From contig NZ_VOHQ01000008.1 of NCBI RefSeq assembly GCF_009192765.1, forward strand, positions 176,138 through 240,137: a DNA stretch of 64,000 nt, given 5' to 3'. The first letter of the stretch is position 1. Each line of letters opens with the position of its first letter. Positions 36,039-45,752 of the stretch are shown here, one piece after another. The notes under the pieces are model-generated. The model did no database searches and was not told where the DNA came from. It saw nothing but the letters and a program-made list of their open reading frames with translations. A program made the translations under genes and the position numbers. The DNA is from Agriterribacter humi (GTDB lineage: Bacteria; Bacteroidota; Bacteroidia; Chitinophagales; Chitinophagaceae).

Positions 36039-36395
36039 GTTGCAGGTTACAGGTTTCAGGGAAGGATTTGAAATTTGAGATAGGTATCAGGTTTCCGTCA
36101 GCTATCAGGTGAGTAACTGCTAACATCGGGATGAATACAGCTTCTTTCACCTCTCACCTTTCTCTTCTCTTCGGATTTCGGATTTATGACTTCCGATTTG
36201 CTTGTCATGTTAAGGAGCGAACCATCTGTATATAATTTGGTTCTTGCTATTTGGTTCTTGATGCTTTTATATTGAATTTCGTCCCGCAGGTGCGGGATCC
36301 GGCTTCGGATTTGATTTGAGATTTATTTGTGATTTGTTTTTTGGTTCTTTATATTTCTTTGTATCTTACCATCATACACCATCACTACATAACCT
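36039..36395. repeat. Heptad-phased intergenic repeat region 2
   Basis: 357 bp without a gene. Runs: GCAGGTT/ACAGGTT/TCAGGGA at 36042-36062; TTTCACC/TCTCACC/TTTCTCT at 36145-36165; CGGATTT/CGGATTT/ATGACTT/CCGATTT at 36172-36199; two 14-mers TTTGGTTCTTGNTN at 36236-36263. The palindrome TCCCGCAGGTGCGGGA (two central mismatches aside) is at 36282-36297. 36191-36309 is about 95% identical to the reverse complement of 62632-62753. Confidence 0.75.
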
Positions 36396-37670
36396 ATGAC
36401 AGAGCGCCTGCTTCAATTTATCTGGCAGATGCAGTATTTTAATAAAACTGATCTGCATACCACTGCCAATGAATCATTACAGATCATTCATCCCGGACAT
36501 CTTAATACCAACCAGGGGCCTGATTTCCAGGAGGCGGGTATCAGGATCAATACAACTACCTGGGCGGGCAATATCGAATTACATGTAAAAGCTTCCGACT
36601 GGAAACTGCATCGCCACGATGAGGATAAAAATTACAAAAATATTATCCTGCACGTGGTATGGGAAAATGACTTTACCGTACAGGATGAATGGGGTAATGA
36701 TACACCCGCGTTGGTTTTGCAGAACAGGGTTTCTAAAATCCTGTTACAGCGATATGAAGAATTGATGTATGCCCAAACCATCATTCCCTGCAGCGGCAGT
36801 ATAAGCATGGTACCTGAATTGATCTGGAGCAGTTGGAAAGCCAGATTGGTGGCAGAGCGGTTGCAGCGCAAAACGCAAACAGTTGAACATTATTTAAAAG
36901 AAACCAACGGACACTGGGAAGAAGTGTTTTGGTGGATGCTGGCAAGAAATTTTGGCGCAACCGTTAACAGTGATGCTTTTGAAGCCATCGCCCGGTCGTT
37001 GTCTGTTGGTATTTTGACAAAGCATAAAAATCAGATACATCAGTTAGAATCTTTTTTATTGGGGCAGGCAGGTTTATTAGATGCCGGTTTTGAAGAAGAG
37101 TATCCCCGGATGCTGCAAAAGGAATACCTGTTTTACAGGAAGAAATACAATTTCCTTCCTGTACATCAGCCTGTTCATTTTTTGCGGATGCGGCCGGGCA
37201 ATTTTCCCTGCATCCGGCTGGCCCAACTGGCAAAGCTTATTCAGCGGTCATCCCGTCTTTTTTCTAAAGTCAAATCGGCTTCAGTGCTTGCACAGTTAAA
37301 AACATTATTAACCGTAACAGCCAATGATTACTGGCATTATCACTACCGCTTTGATGAAACCTCATCTTTTAAAGAAAAAGTACTGGGCAGGCAAATGATA
37401 GAGAATATTATTATTAATACCATTGTTCCGGTGGTATTTGCTTATGGTTATGTAAAGCAGGAACAATCTTATAAAAATAAAGCCCTGCAATGGCTCGAAG
37501 AAACCACCGCAGAGCAAAACAACATTACCCGCCAATGGACTGCATTAGGATTGACAAATGCATCGGCGCACGATTCGCAGGCTTACATTGAATTAACCAA
37601 AGCATATTGCTGCAATAAAAGCTGCCTGAACTGTGCTGCAGGGGCTGCTATTTTAAAGCGATCTGTGTGA
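36396..37670 (+). CDS. DUF2851 family protein
   Basis: 424 residues matching DUF2851: N-terminal LLQFIWQMQYFNKTDLHTTANESLQIIHPG and GNIELHVKASDWKLHRHDEDKNYKNIILHVVWEND, and a cysteine pair cluster CCNKSCLNC near the C-terminus. The PD-(D/E)XK-like spacing of E and K in the first 100 residues hints at a nuclease fold, but this is only a suggestion. Single gene. Confidence 0.88.
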   Translation: MTERLLQFIWQMQYFNKTDLHTTANESLQIIHPGHLNTNQGPDFQEAGIRINTTTWAGNIELHVKASDWKLHRHDEDKNYKNIILHVVWENDFTVQDEWGNDTPALVLQNRVSKILLQRYEELMYAQTIIPCSGSISMVPELIWSSWKARLVAERLQRKTQTVEHYLKETNGHWEEVFWWMLARNFGATVNSDAFEAIARSLSVGILTKHKNQIHQLESFLLGQAGLLDAGFEEEYPRMLQKEYLFYRKKYNFLPVHQPVHFLRMRPGNFPCIRLAQLAKLIQRSSRLFSKVKSASVLAQLKTLLTVTANDYWHYHYRFDETSSFKEKVLGRQMIENIIINTIVPVVFAYGYVKQEQSYKNKALQWLEETTAEQNNITRQWTALGLTNASAHDSQAYIELTKAYCCNKSCLNCAAGAAILKRSV

Positions 37671-37736
37671 ATGGTGGTGAATAGTGAAAGGTGAGAAGTG
37701 AGAGTTCGTTTCACGTCTCACCTTTACCATTTCACG
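37671..37736. repeat. Two opposing heptad runs
   Basis: GTGAATA/GTGAAAG/GTGAGAA/GTGAGAG at 37677-37704, then TTTCACG/TCTCACC/TTTACCA/TTTCACG at 37709-37736. The second run is roughly the reverse complement of the first, so the spacer between two convergent genes can fold as a hairpin and may act as a terminator. Confidence 0.7.
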
Positions 37737-38157
37737 ATTGCACTGTTTCTTTTTTCCAGTTAAAGACCACATTTATTTTTATATCCGGATGAATGCTGTG
37801 GAATACAGGACAGGTAAGCGCCGCTTTCTCCAGTATCGTTTGCTCCTTATCTGTTGCCTCAAAGCCGGCGGGGAAATGAAATGTTAAATTTAAGCCCCCT
37901 ATTCTCCTTGGATTACTGGCCATTATTTTTTCAACCTCCACTTTTACGCCTTTGAGATTAACTTCCATGTCTCTTGCTTTAATGCCCATAATAGTAAGCA
38001 TGCAGCTTGCCAGCGCGGTGGCAACAAGATCGGACGGAGAAAAACGTTCACCTTTCCCCTGGTTGTCCGGAGGAGCATCTGTTTCAATAACGGTACCTGA
38101 TTTTAAATGGGTGCAAACGGTACGAAGATTTTCTTCGTAAACTACAGTTGAAGTCAT
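37732..38157 (-). CDS. OsmC/Ohr family peroxidase-like protein
   Basis: 141 residues. The two OsmC cysteines are visible in ALASCMLTIMGIKARDM and in TCPVFHSIHPDI, with the partner Arg region at DLVATALAS. The family reduces organic hydroperoxides. Its start region faces the gene at 38208, with a short shared upstream region. Confidence 0.88.
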   Translation of the reverse strand: MTSTVVYEENLRTVCTHLKSGTVIETDAPPDNQGKGERFSPSDLVATALASCMLTIMGIKARDMEVNLKGVKVEVEKIMASNPRRIGGLNLTFHFPAGFEATDKEQTILEKAALTCPVFHSIHPDIKINVVFNWKKETVQS

Positions 38158-38207
38158 TGTATTATTTTTGTTTAAATTTACGTTTAAAGAACAATAAAAT
38201 ATTCCAG

Positions 38208-39026
38208 GTGAAAAAAATCATTGCAGCAATTATATGTATTTGTATAACCCTTGGAGCTTTTAGCCAGCAAAGAACGGCTGAACAAAGGAAAGAGGATAAG
38301 CGGAGAGCAAAGAGAGAAAAAATAAATGAACTGATGCGCCTGGAAGAAGAAGGAGTACCTTCTTTTCATAAACAGAATGCTTTTGGCATAAAAGTAAATA
38401 CAGACGGGTGGGGCATATCCTATGAACTGGGTCGTGCCAATTCCGTAACACGCGCCACCATATTCCAGGTAGAGTTTAACGAAAAAAAACACCGTAAAGA
38501 GCAAAAAGCCAATCGTCAAACGGATGCCGGTGGTTTTATATTTTTCGGTAATCCTTTTGTATATGGGAAGAGAAATATTTTCTACCAGTTAAAGCTTGCC
38601 GCCGGGCAACAAATACTGATTGGTGGTAAAAATAACAAAAACGGTGTTTCGGTATACGGTATTGGCGCAGGCGGATTGTCACTAGGTTTTTTGCGACCCT
38701 ATTATGTGGAAGTACAGGACCAGGCAAATGAAACCCGGTATGTTAAATACGATTCCCCAGACAGTTCCTTATTCCTGAGCACCGCCAACATCATTGGCGG
38801 ATCGGGTTTAAGTAAGGGGTGGAATGAAATGAAATTTGCCCCCGGCTTACATGCTAAAACAGCCCTGCGTTTTGATTACAATCGCTTTAACACTATTGTA
38901 TCTGCAATAGAAGGTGGAATAAATGTGGAATATTATTTTAAAGATATTGAGCAAATGGCATATAACCCTTCCAGGAAATTCTTCGTTAACGCCTATGTAT
39001 CCTTCTTATTTGGCAAACGGAAGTAA
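38208..39026 (+). CDS. Exported hypothetical protein (outer-membrane beta-barrel-like)
   Basis: GTG at 38208 is preferred because it gives a clean signal peptide, MKKIIAAIICICITLGAFS before QQ; an upstream TTG would put it internally. About 272 residues. After a charged linker (EQRKEDKRRAKREKINELMRL) come alternating strands (GWGISYELGR, IFYQLKLAAGQQ, LSLGFLRPYYVEV) and a final NAYVSFLFGKRK, compatible with a small barrel. Family unknown. Confidence 0.72.
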   Translation: MKKIIAAIICICITLGAFSQQRTAEQRKEDKRRAKREKINELMRLEEEGVPSFHKQNAFGIKVNTDGWGISYELGRANSVTRATIFQVEFNEKKHRKEQKANRQTDAGGFIFFGNPFVYGKRNIFYQLKLAAGQQILIGGKNNKNGVSVYGIGAGGLSLGFLRPYYVEVQDQANETRYVKYDSPDSSLFLSTANIIGGSGLSKGWNEMKFAPGLHAKTALRFDYNRFNTIVSAIEGGINVEYYFKDIEQMAYNPSRKFFVNAYVSFLFGKRK

Positions 39027-39040
39027 GTCGGTTATTTTTG
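39009..39040 (+). promoter_or_regulatory. Promoter of lipA (TTTG-N20-TATTTTTG)
   Basis: TTTG at 39009-39012 and TATTTTTG at 39033-39040 match the Bacteroidota -33/-7 consensus with 20-bp spacing, 29 bp before the lipA ATG. The -33 element lies inside the end of the previous gene. Confidence 0.65.
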
Positions 39041-39069
39041 CATTTTGGAAAACGTTTACAATTTAAATT

Positions 39070-39999
39070 ATGAGTGGAGCTTGTGTTACTAACCAGGAAC
39101 CAGCGCAACGCACTAAAAAACCAGATTGGTTAAGGGTGAAGTTGCCCATTGGTGAAAGCTATAAAAATGTAAGGAATTTAGTAGATACCCATAAACTGCA
39201 TACTATTTGTGAAAGCGGTAATTGTCCAAATATGGGCGAATGCTGGGGCGCAGGCACTGCTACTTTTATGATACTGGGTAATATTTGTACAAGAAGTTGT
39301 GGCTTTTGCGCTGTGGCAACGGGCCGCCCTGAAGCCGTAGATTGGGATGAACCTCAGCGGGTAGCCGAAGCTATATACCTGATGAAAGTAAAACATGCCG
39401 TAATTACTTCGGTAGACAGGGATGAGCTGAAGGATGGGGGAAGCATTATCTGGTACAATACCATCAAGGCTGTGAAAGCCTTGAATTCGGGTACTACACT
39501 GGAAACCCTGATTCCTGATTTTAAAGGACAAAAAGAAAACATTCAGCGTATTATTGAAGCCGCACCCGAAGTGGTTTCACACAATGTTGAAACGGTTGAA
39601 CGAATGACAAAGCAGGTGCGCATACAGGCCAAGTACTGGAGAAGTATGGAAGTGCTTAAGCATCTCAAAGAAAATGGTATGCGAACCAAATCGGGCATCA
39701 TGCTGGGTTTGGGTGAAACGAAAGAAGAAGTATTACAAACCATGGGCGATCTTCGTTCAAATGGTGTTGATGTAATTACACTGGGACAATACCTCCAGCC
39801 CAGCAACAGGCATCTGCCGGTTCTTCGTTTTGTGCATCCCGATGAGTTTGCCGAATATACGGAAGCAGGTTATGATATGGGTTTCGACTATGTTGAAAGT
39901 GGCCCGTTAGTACGCTCTTCCTATCACAGTGAAAGGCATGTATTTGAAGGAACCGGGAAAAAAGAATGGCTGAAGAAAAAAGAAAAAATGGTTAGTTAG
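39070..39999 (+). CDS. lipA: Lipoyl synthase
   Basis: 309 residues. Auxiliary cluster cysteines C47, C52, C58 ([12 protein letters not shown]), radical-SAM cysteines C73, C77, C80 (CTRSCGFC), and the C-terminal RSSY motif that ligates the auxiliary cluster. It inserts sulfur into octanoyl groups of lipoate-dependent enzymes, such as the PDH complex whose E1 alpha and E3 genes are also in the window. lipB is not adjacent. Confidence 0.96.
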   Translation: MSGACVTNQEPAQRTKKPDWLRVKLPIGESYKNVRNLVDTHKLHTICESGNCPNMGECWGAGTATFMILGNICTRSCGFCAVATGRPEAVDWDEPQRVAEAIYLMKVKHAVITSVDRDELKDGGSIIWYNTIKAVKALNSGTTLETLIPDFKGQKENIQRIIEAAPEVVSHNVETVERMTKQVRIQAKYWRSMEVLKHLKENGMRTKSGIMLGLGETKEEVLQTMGDLRSNGVDVITLGQYLQPSNRHLPVLRFVHPDEFAEYTEAGYDMGFDYVESGPLVRSSYHSERHVFEGTGKKEWLKKKEKMVS

Positions 40000-40091
40000 C
40001 TGATGAATTCCCTTCCTTCGTCAGGGTAACAAAGACCTCTCTTCGGTTTATGACCTGATAGATCAAGTTCATGCCCGATTGTTGATTATTA

Positions 40092-40895
40092 TTATTCAAT
40101 CATTACTGACTGCCGACTACTCACTTCACTACCCCTCGTGCCGCTGTTCACGGTAACTGCTGCAACGGGTTTCAACCTGATCAATTTAAGTTTGTTCAAC
40201 CCACGCATAATAAAATAAGTAAGATCGAATTCAAACCACTTTTTTGCAAAATTGGCGCTGTCTTTTGCATAGTGATGATTGTTTTGGAATAATTCACCCA
40301 TCAGTAATATTCCCCAGGGAGAGGAATTTTTAGAATGATCGCCATTATCGAAATTGCTGTAGCCGTACTTATGCCCGCACCAGTTAACAATAGCGCCCTG
40401 AATAGGCCCCATAAGAAAATGTATGGGCAGTAATAAGAACCACCACCAACTGGGGGCGAAGAAAAAATATACTGCAAAATAGGCAACACCAAACGCGGTC
40501 CGGGTAATCATGCTGGTACCGAACCGGTCGAGTTTGTCCCACACGGGAAGGTATTCTTTAGTGAATTGTTTGTCAGGAACATTTTTACCCGTAATAAAAG
40601 CACTGTAAATTGCTGCCGTATGCATCATCATCTGCCATATATCTTTAAAAAAATGAGGCGAATGAGGATCTTCTTCCGTGTCGCTGAAGGTATGATGCAT
40701 TCTGTGCATTACACCATAAGCCCTGGGAACAAGGTAAGAAGACCCCTGGGCAAACCAGGTTAAAAAATAAATCAGCTTTTCTCCGAATTTTGATGTGGTA
40801 TACATCTGGTGAGAGGCATAGCGGTGCAAAAAGAAAGAATGAAAAAACAACGATAAAAACCAATGTGCGAAAAAGAACACTAAAATAACGATCAT
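40092..40895 (-). CDS. Acyl-CoA/acyl-lipid delta-9 desaturase
   Basis: About 267 residues from ATG 40895 (an upstream TTG would add three residues). Three histidine boxes typical of membrane di-iron desaturases: HRYASH, HRMHH and QNNHH, with four hydrophobic segments. It introduces a double bond into saturated acyl chains in the membrane. Short for the family but complete. Confidence 0.9.
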   Translation of the reverse strand: MIVILVFFFAHWFLSLFFHSFFLHRYASHQMYTTSKFGEKLIYFLTWFAQGSSYLVPRAYGVMHRMHHTFSDTEEDPHSPHFFKDIWQMMMHTAAIYSAFITGKNVPDKQFTKEYLPVWDKLDRFGTSMITRTAFGVAYFAVYFFFAPSWWWFLLLPIHFLMGPIQGAIVNWCGHKYGYSNFDNGDHSKNSSPWGILLMGELFQNNHHYAKDSANFAKKWFEFDLTYFIMRGLNKLKLIRLKPVAAVTVNSGTRGSEVSSRQSVMIE

Positions 40896-41030
40896 TATTA
40901 TCAATTAAAACCCAAACCGCAAAGATAAGATTTATACATAATCCAGGCAAGGTTATCTATGAAATTTGGCTTAAGTTTTTAAGTTCAGAATGACATCCTT
41001 AATTATTAAAATAAGCGTTAAACATATTCC

Positions 41031-41065
41031 TTTGTTTAATATACTATCAATTGCGCTTACCTTTG
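41031..41065 (+). promoter_or_regulatory. Promoter of cysE-cysM (TTTG-N23-TACCTTTG)
   Basis: TTTG at 41031-41034 and TACCTTTG at 41058-41065, 23 bp apart, lie 52 bp before the cysE ATG. Confidence 0.6.
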
Positions 41066-41117
41066 TCTGCCAGCAGGTTCACAGGTGTATTTTTACAATT
41101 TTAAGCATGACACTTCA

Positions 41118-41936
41118 ATGACAAAAAAACTGAGTCAGCATATTTTTGATAAGCAACAGGTTTTAGAAGATGTTCCTCCCAATGAAACCATTGCACAGTG
41201 GGCGTCAGGACTTATTTGCTTATTATACCCCGAATTGTCTGCCTGCAATTATAATACTGCGGAAGATATTGATAAAGAATTTAAACGATTAGAAACGGCA
41301 CTGACCCATATGCTGAATGCAACAAAAGCCTGCTGCGATTGCAATAATGAGTTAATATCCAACCAGTTTTTTAAAGGTGCACCTGAGCTGTACCGCGTGC
41401 TAAATACGGATGTAGAAGCAATTTTAAATGGAGATCCGGCGGCAAAAAGTGAATTTGAAGTGATCAGGGCTTACCCGGGTTTTTATGCTTTGTGTTTCTA
41501 CCGTATTGCACATTTGCTGTTAACGCTCGATGTACCCCTATTGCCCAGGATACTCACGGAATATGCACATTCAAAAACGGGTATTGATATACATCCGGGC
41601 GCAGAGATCGGGGAATATTTTTATGTTGATCATGGTACCGGGATAGTAATTGGAGAAACAGCAATTATTGGTAATTATGTGAAATTATACCAGGGCGTTA
41701 CCCTGGGAGCTTTAAGTGTGGATAAGAGCATGGCTTCCATGAAACGTCATCCAACCGTAGAGGATAATGTTATTATTTATTCCAACGCAACGGTATTGGG
41801 TGGCGATACCGTTATCGGTCATAATAGTATTATTGGTGGCAACGTATGGCTTACGCACAGTGTTCCCGCCGGATCATTTGTATACCACAACTCTGAAATA
41901 ATAATAGAAGAAAGAAAGATCAAAAATAATGTATAA
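41118..41936 (+). CDS. cysE: Serine O-acetyltransferase
   Basis: 272 residues from ATG 41118; an upstream GTG at 41085 is less likely. An N-terminal helical domain is followed by a left-handed beta-helix of hexapeptides (IDIHPGAEIGEYFYVDHG, GIVIGETAIIGNYV, VIIYSNATVLGGDTVIG). EpsC-type enzyme that makes O-acetylserine from serine and acetyl-CoA. Its TAA overlaps the cysM ATG (TAATG), forming a two-gene cysteine operon. Confidence 0.93.
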   Translation: MTKKLSQHIFDKQQVLEDVPPNETIAQWASGLICLLYPELSACNYNTAEDIDKEFKRLETALTHMLNATKACCDCNNELISNQFFKGAPELYRVLNTDVEAILNGDPAAKSEFEVIRAYPGFYALCFYRIAHLLLTLDVPLLPRILTEYAHSKTGIDIHPGAEIGEYFYVDHGTGIVIGETAIIGNYVKLYQGVTLGALSVDKSMASMKRHPTVEDNVIIYSNATVLGGDTVIGHNSIIGGNVWLTHSVPAGSFVYHNSEIIIEERKIKNNV

Positions 41937-42808
41937 TGACAAGCGTAGCAGATTTAATAGGCAATACCCCCCTTGTTGAACTCCAGAAATTAAATGTCAA
42001 TAGCAGTGTAAAAATATTAGCCAAGCTCGAAGGCAATAACCCCGGTGGAAGCGTAAAGGACCGTCCGGCATTTAACATGATCAAAAGCGCGCTCGACAGG
42101 GGGGACATAAATAAACACACAAAGCTAATAGAAGCAACAAGCGGAAATACCGGCATAGCTATGGCATTTACCGCTAACCTGTTTGGAATGGAAGTTGAGC
42201 TGGCGATGCCCTCTAACTCTACGCGGGAAAGGGTTTTGACTATGGAAGCATATGGTGCAAAAGTTACTTTGCTCGAAAGTATAGAAGCGTGCAGGGATTA
42301 TGCCGAGGAAAAGGCTGCCAAAGGAGATTATTATCTGCTTAACCAGTTTGCCAATACTGATAATGTAATGGCTCACTATAAAACAACCGGCCCGGAAATA
42401 TGGAATGATACAAAAGGCACTGTTACTCATTTTGTAAGTTCCATGGGAACCACGGGAACGATCATGGGATGCTCGCGGTATTTAAAAGAAAAAAATCCTG
42501 CAATACAAATAATCGGCTGTCAGCCTACCGAAGAGTCGTCTATTCCCGGTATCCGGAGATGGTCAAAAGAGTACCTGCCTAAAATTTTTGAACCGCAAAG
42601 GGTAGATCGGATTATGGATGTTTCTCAATCCGAAGCAGTAGATGTTACCCGGCAGCTCGCTAAAGCAGAGGGCATATTCGCCGGTATGAGTAGCGGCGGA
42701 GCCGCTTCGGCTGCACTAAAATTGAGCAAAGAAATTTCCTCCGGCGTTATCGTTTTTATTGTTTGCGACCGGGGCGACAGGTATCTGAGCAGTGATCTGT
42801 TCGGGTAA
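41936..42808 (+). CDS. cysM: Cysteine synthase (CysM type)
   Basis: 290 residues. PLP lysine K41 in NNPGGSVKDRPA, substrate loop EATSGNTGIAMA, phosphate-binding GTTGT and C-terminal SSGGAAS. It converts O-acetylserine plus sulfide (or thiosulfate) to cysteine. Translationally coupled to cysE. Confidence 0.94.
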   Translation: MTSVADLIGNTPLVELQKLNVNSSVKILAKLEGNNPGGSVKDRPAFNMIKSALDRGDINKHTKLIEATSGNTGIAMAFTANLFGMEVELAMPSNSTRERVLTMEAYGAKVTLLESIEACRDYAEEKAAKGDYYLLNQFANTDNVMAHYKTTGPEIWNDTKGTVTHFVSSMGTTGTIMGCSRYLKEKNPAIQIIGCQPTEESSIPGIRRWSKEYLPKIFEPQRVDRIMDVSQSEAVDVTRQLAKAEGIFAGMSSGGAASAALKLSKEISSGVIVFIVCDRGDRYLSSDLFG

Positions 42809-42811
42809 CCA

Positions 42812-43894
42812 TCACAGGGATCTAATTTCATGGCTTACCTGCAATTGCTCCAGCGCTTCTTTTAAGCGGCTACAATGGGTATCTGTAATAAAAACCTGCC
42901 CCTTATTTTCCACGCATACTTTAACAAGCAGGTTTTTCATACGTGCTTCATCTAATTTTTCAAATACGTCATCCAGTAGTAAAAGCGGGGGAAATCCTTT
43001 ATGTTTCAGCAGCACTTCAAACTCTGCGAGCTTTAATGCAAACAACAGGCTTTTTCTTTGCCCCTGCGAAGCGGTTGTTTTAAACGGGTAATTTTCCAGG
43101 CCCAACTCAAGATCATCGCGGTGCACTCCCTGACTTGTGCGTTGAAGCGCTATATCCTTGGTTCTGTTTTTTATTAATAATGCTTTAAAGTCTGCTGATT
43201 CTAAATGACTTTTGTAGGTTATTGTTAATTTTTCTTTATATTCTGCAATCGAATGATACAATTCCAGAACAACAGGTATAAATGTTTCGAGGAATGCCTT
43301 GCGACTCCTGTAAATGAAATTACCGGCAACTACAAGCTGGGCAGAAATAACCTCCATAAGGCTTTCATCCATATTTCCTGATTCTGCTAATTGCTTCAGT
43401 AAACTGTTCCGCTGCTGCAATAATTTATTATAGTCAATCAGGGTTTGCAGGTAAGCAGCGTCCAACTGTGAAATGGTATAGTCTATGAACTTCCTCCGCT
43501 CTTCACTTGCCTGCGTAATAATCGCCACATCGTCGGGCGCAATCATTACGCATGGAAATTTACCAATATGAACAGCAAATCTTGTATAATTTTCATTGTC
43601 CACGCCAAATTCTTTCTTACCGTTTTCGCGCAGCACGCATATTATATTATGACTTTTGCCATCTACGGTAACCTGCCCGTTGAGCCGGAAGCCCAATTTT
43701 CCCTGTTGTGTATTTTGTATATCCGTTTTTCCAAAATAGCTTTTGGTAAAGCACATATAATAAATTGCATCCAGCAGATTGGTCTTTCCACTGCCGTTTT
43801 TACCGCAAAAGCCGGTTACATTTTGAGAAAAGGTAAAAGTGGCCTGCCCGTAATTCCGGAATTGTGCTAATGATATGTTCTCCAGTTTAAACAA
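42812..43894 (-). CDS. recF: DNA replication/repair protein RecF
   Basis: 360 residues from a TTG start, the only plausible initiator upstream of the conserved ISLAQFRNYGQATF. Walker A is FCGKNGSGKTNLLDAIYYM, the ABC-type signature is TTASQGQRKSLLFALKLAEF and Walker B is LLLLDDVFEKLD. It loads RecA at gaps with RecO/R. dnaN is not adjacent. Confidence 0.93.
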   Translation of the reverse strand: MFKLENISLAQFRNYGQATFTFSQNVTGFCGKNGSGKTNLLDAIYYMCFTKSYFGKTDIQNTQQGKLGFRLNGQVTVDGKSHNIICVLRENGKKEFGVDNENYTRFAVHIGKFPCVMIAPDDVAIITQASEERRKFIDYTISQLDAAYLQTLIDYNKLLQQRNSLLKQLAESGNMDESLMEVISAQLVVAGNFIYRSRKAFLETFIPVVLELYHSIAEYKEKLTITYKSHLESADFKALLIKNRTKDIALQRTSQGVHRDDLELGLENYPFKTTASQGQRKSLLFALKLAEFEVLLKHKGFPPLLLLDDVFEKLDEARMKNLLVKVCVENKGQVFITDTHCSRLKEALEQLQVSHEIRSL

Positions 43895-43993
43895 GGCGCA
43901 AATCTATATTGAATCCTGAAAATAAAGCTGAAAATAAGAATTTTGATGAGATCAGTCTTAGAATTTGAAATTCAGAATTTGAGATTTAACACA

Positions 43994-44001
43994 TATATTT
44001 G
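43994..44001 (+). promoter_or_regulatory. -7 box TATATTTG upstream of pdhA
   Basis: Matches TAnnTTTG, 17 bp before the GTG start. The spacer just before it, 43961-43988, is again in heptads (GAATTTG/AAATTCA/GAATTTG/AGATTTA). Confidence 0.5.
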
Positions 44002-44018
44002 CCGCTCAATTTTGCAAC

Positions 44019-45029
44019 GTGAGCGCTACAACAAAAGAAACTGTAAAATTTACAAAGGAAACCTACCTGTATTGGTATGAATTGATGCTTTTGCTGCGCC
44101 GGTTTGAAGAAAAAGCCGGGCAATTGTATGGAATGCAAAAGATCCGTGGTTTTTGTCATTTATACATCGGGCAGGAAGCGTTAGCGGCAGGTTGTATGAC
44201 AGCTACCAAACCCGAAGACCCTTTTATTACAGCCTATCGTGATCACGGATTGGCTATCGCAAAAGGAGTAAGTGCCAAATCGTGCATGGCCGAATTATTC
44301 GGCAAAGCTACAGGATGTTCAAAAGGAAAAGGCGGCAGCATGCACTTCTTTGGAATGAAGGAACGATTTTTTGGGGGGCATGGCATTGTAGGCGCACAAA
44401 TAGGAACAGGAGCAGGGTTGGCTTTTGCTGAACAATACAAGGGTACCGATAATGTATCTCTTACTTTTTTTGGAGACGGAGCCGCACGCCAGGGCATATT
44501 GCACGAAACCTTTAACCTGGCTATGATATGGAAACTGCCTGTGGTTTTTATTTGTGAGAACAACAACTATGCAATGGGTACCTCAGTGCAAAGAACTTCC
44601 AATGTAATGGATATTTACAAGCTGGCTGATGCATATGATATGCCCGGTGATACGGTAGACGGAATGAGCCCCGAAGCTGTGCATGAAGCTGTTGGACGTG
44701 CTGTAAAGAGAGCCAGGGAAGGCGGTGGGCCAACATTACTTGAAATAAAAACCTACAGGTATAAAGGCCACTCCATGAGTGACCCTGCAAAATACCGTAC
44801 TAAGGAGGAAGTAGAGGAATACAAACAGCGCGATCCTATTGAATACACAAAAAGTAAATTGATCAAAGCTTTCAACGTTACGGAAGAGGAGATTGAAGTT
44901 ATTAATGAAAGAGTGAAAAAAGAAGTGGACGAATCAGTAAAATTTGCTGAAGAAAGCCCTTGGCCGGATGATGATGAGTTATTAAAAGACATTTACATAC
45001 AAAAAGACTATCCATTTATAATGGACTAA
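44019..45029 (+). CDS. pdhA: Pyruvate dehydrogenase E1 component, alpha subunit
   Basis: 336 residues from GTG 44019. RGFCHLYIGQEALAAG, GGSMHFF, and the thiamine diphosphate motif GDGAARQGILHETFNLAMIWKLP...ENN identify the alpha subunit; the phosphorylation-loop-like YRYKGHSMSDP follows. E1 beta and E2 genes are not in the window. A TPR gene is 42 bp downstream. Confidence 0.95.
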   Translation: MSATTKETVKFTKETYLYWYELMLLLRRFEEKAGQLYGMQKIRGFCHLYIGQEALAAGCMTATKPEDPFITAYRDHGLAIAKGVSAKSCMAELFGKATGCSKGKGGSMHFFGMKERFFGGHGIVGAQIGTGAGLAFAEQYKGTDNVSLTFFGDGAARQGILHETFNLAMIWKLPVVFICENNNYAMGTSVQRTSNVMDIYKLADAYDMPGDTVDGMSPEAVHEAVGRAVKRAREGGGPTLLEIKTYRYKGHSMSDPAKYRTKEEVEEYKQRDPIEYTKSKLIKAFNVTEEEIEVINERVKKEVDESVKFAEESPWPDDDELLKDIYIQKDYPFIMD

Positions 45030-45071
45030 ACAAGTCAAAATTACAATTCTAAAAGAATACTGAATTATAAA

Positions 45072-45752
45072 ATGAGCGCAATAAAAAAACATGAAGCGGT
45101 TAAGCACGAAGACAGGCTGTTAAACGCACAGGATTTTTGGGAAAGAAATAATAAGAGCATCCTTATTCTCTTAAGTGCTGTTATAGTGCTGGTAGGTGGT
45201 TATTTTGCATATAAATATTGGTTTAAACTTCCTGAAGAAAAAAAGGCAGTTGAAGCTATTGCCAAAGCCCAGGAATATTTTGCCAGCGACTCACTGCAAT
45301 TGGCATTGAACGGCGATGGAAGAAATGCGGGTTTTTTAAAAGTGATCAGCAAATACGGAGGAACGCCCTCTGGTAATCTTGCAAAATTATATGCAGGTGA
45401 AACTTACCTGCAATTGGGAGATTATAATAATGCATTAAAATATCTGAAAGATTTTGATGCTAACGGTTCTGTGCAAACACAGGCTTTGGTATACGGACTT
45501 ATGGGAGATGCTTATTCGGAATTAAAAAAGAATACCGAAGCGCTGGAGAACTATAAAAAAGCAAGCACTACTTTTGAACAAAACCAGGCATTGTCATCGG
45601 AATACTTGTTCAGGGCAGCCAGCCTGTACGAAGTAATGGGAAAAAATAAAGAGGCAATTGAGCTTTTCCGCCAGTTAAAAGATAAATATCCCAGAACGGA
45701 AAGAGGCTTTACGGCCGAAAAGTATCTTGGAAAATTAGGAGCAACCGAATAA
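45072..45752 (+). CDS. Tetratricopeptide repeat membrane protein
   Basis: 226 residues: one N-terminal transmembrane helix (about 29-49, ILILLSAVIVLVGGYFAYKYW) and then TPR units (AKLYAGETYLQLGDYNNALKYL, VYGLMGDAYSELKKNTEAL, YLFRAASLYEVMGKNKEAIELF). Resembles YfgM-like periplasmic scaffolds. It probably shares the pdhA transcript. Confidence 0.85.
   Translation: MSAIKKHEAVKHEDRLLNAQDFWERNNKSILILLSAVIVLVGGYFAYKYWFKLPEEKKAVEAIAKAQEYFASDSLQLALNGDGRNAGFLKVISKYGGTPSGNLAKLYAGETYLQLGDYNNALKYLKDFDANGSVQTQALVYGLMGDAYSELKKNTEALENYKKASTTFEQNQALSSEYLFRAASLYEVMGKNKEAIELFRQLKDKYPRTERGFTAEKYLGKLGATE

Noticed and set aside
38148..38207. Longer TTG start for the exported protein at 38208
   Set aside because: It would bury the signal peptide 20 residues inside and overlap the divergent osmC-like start.
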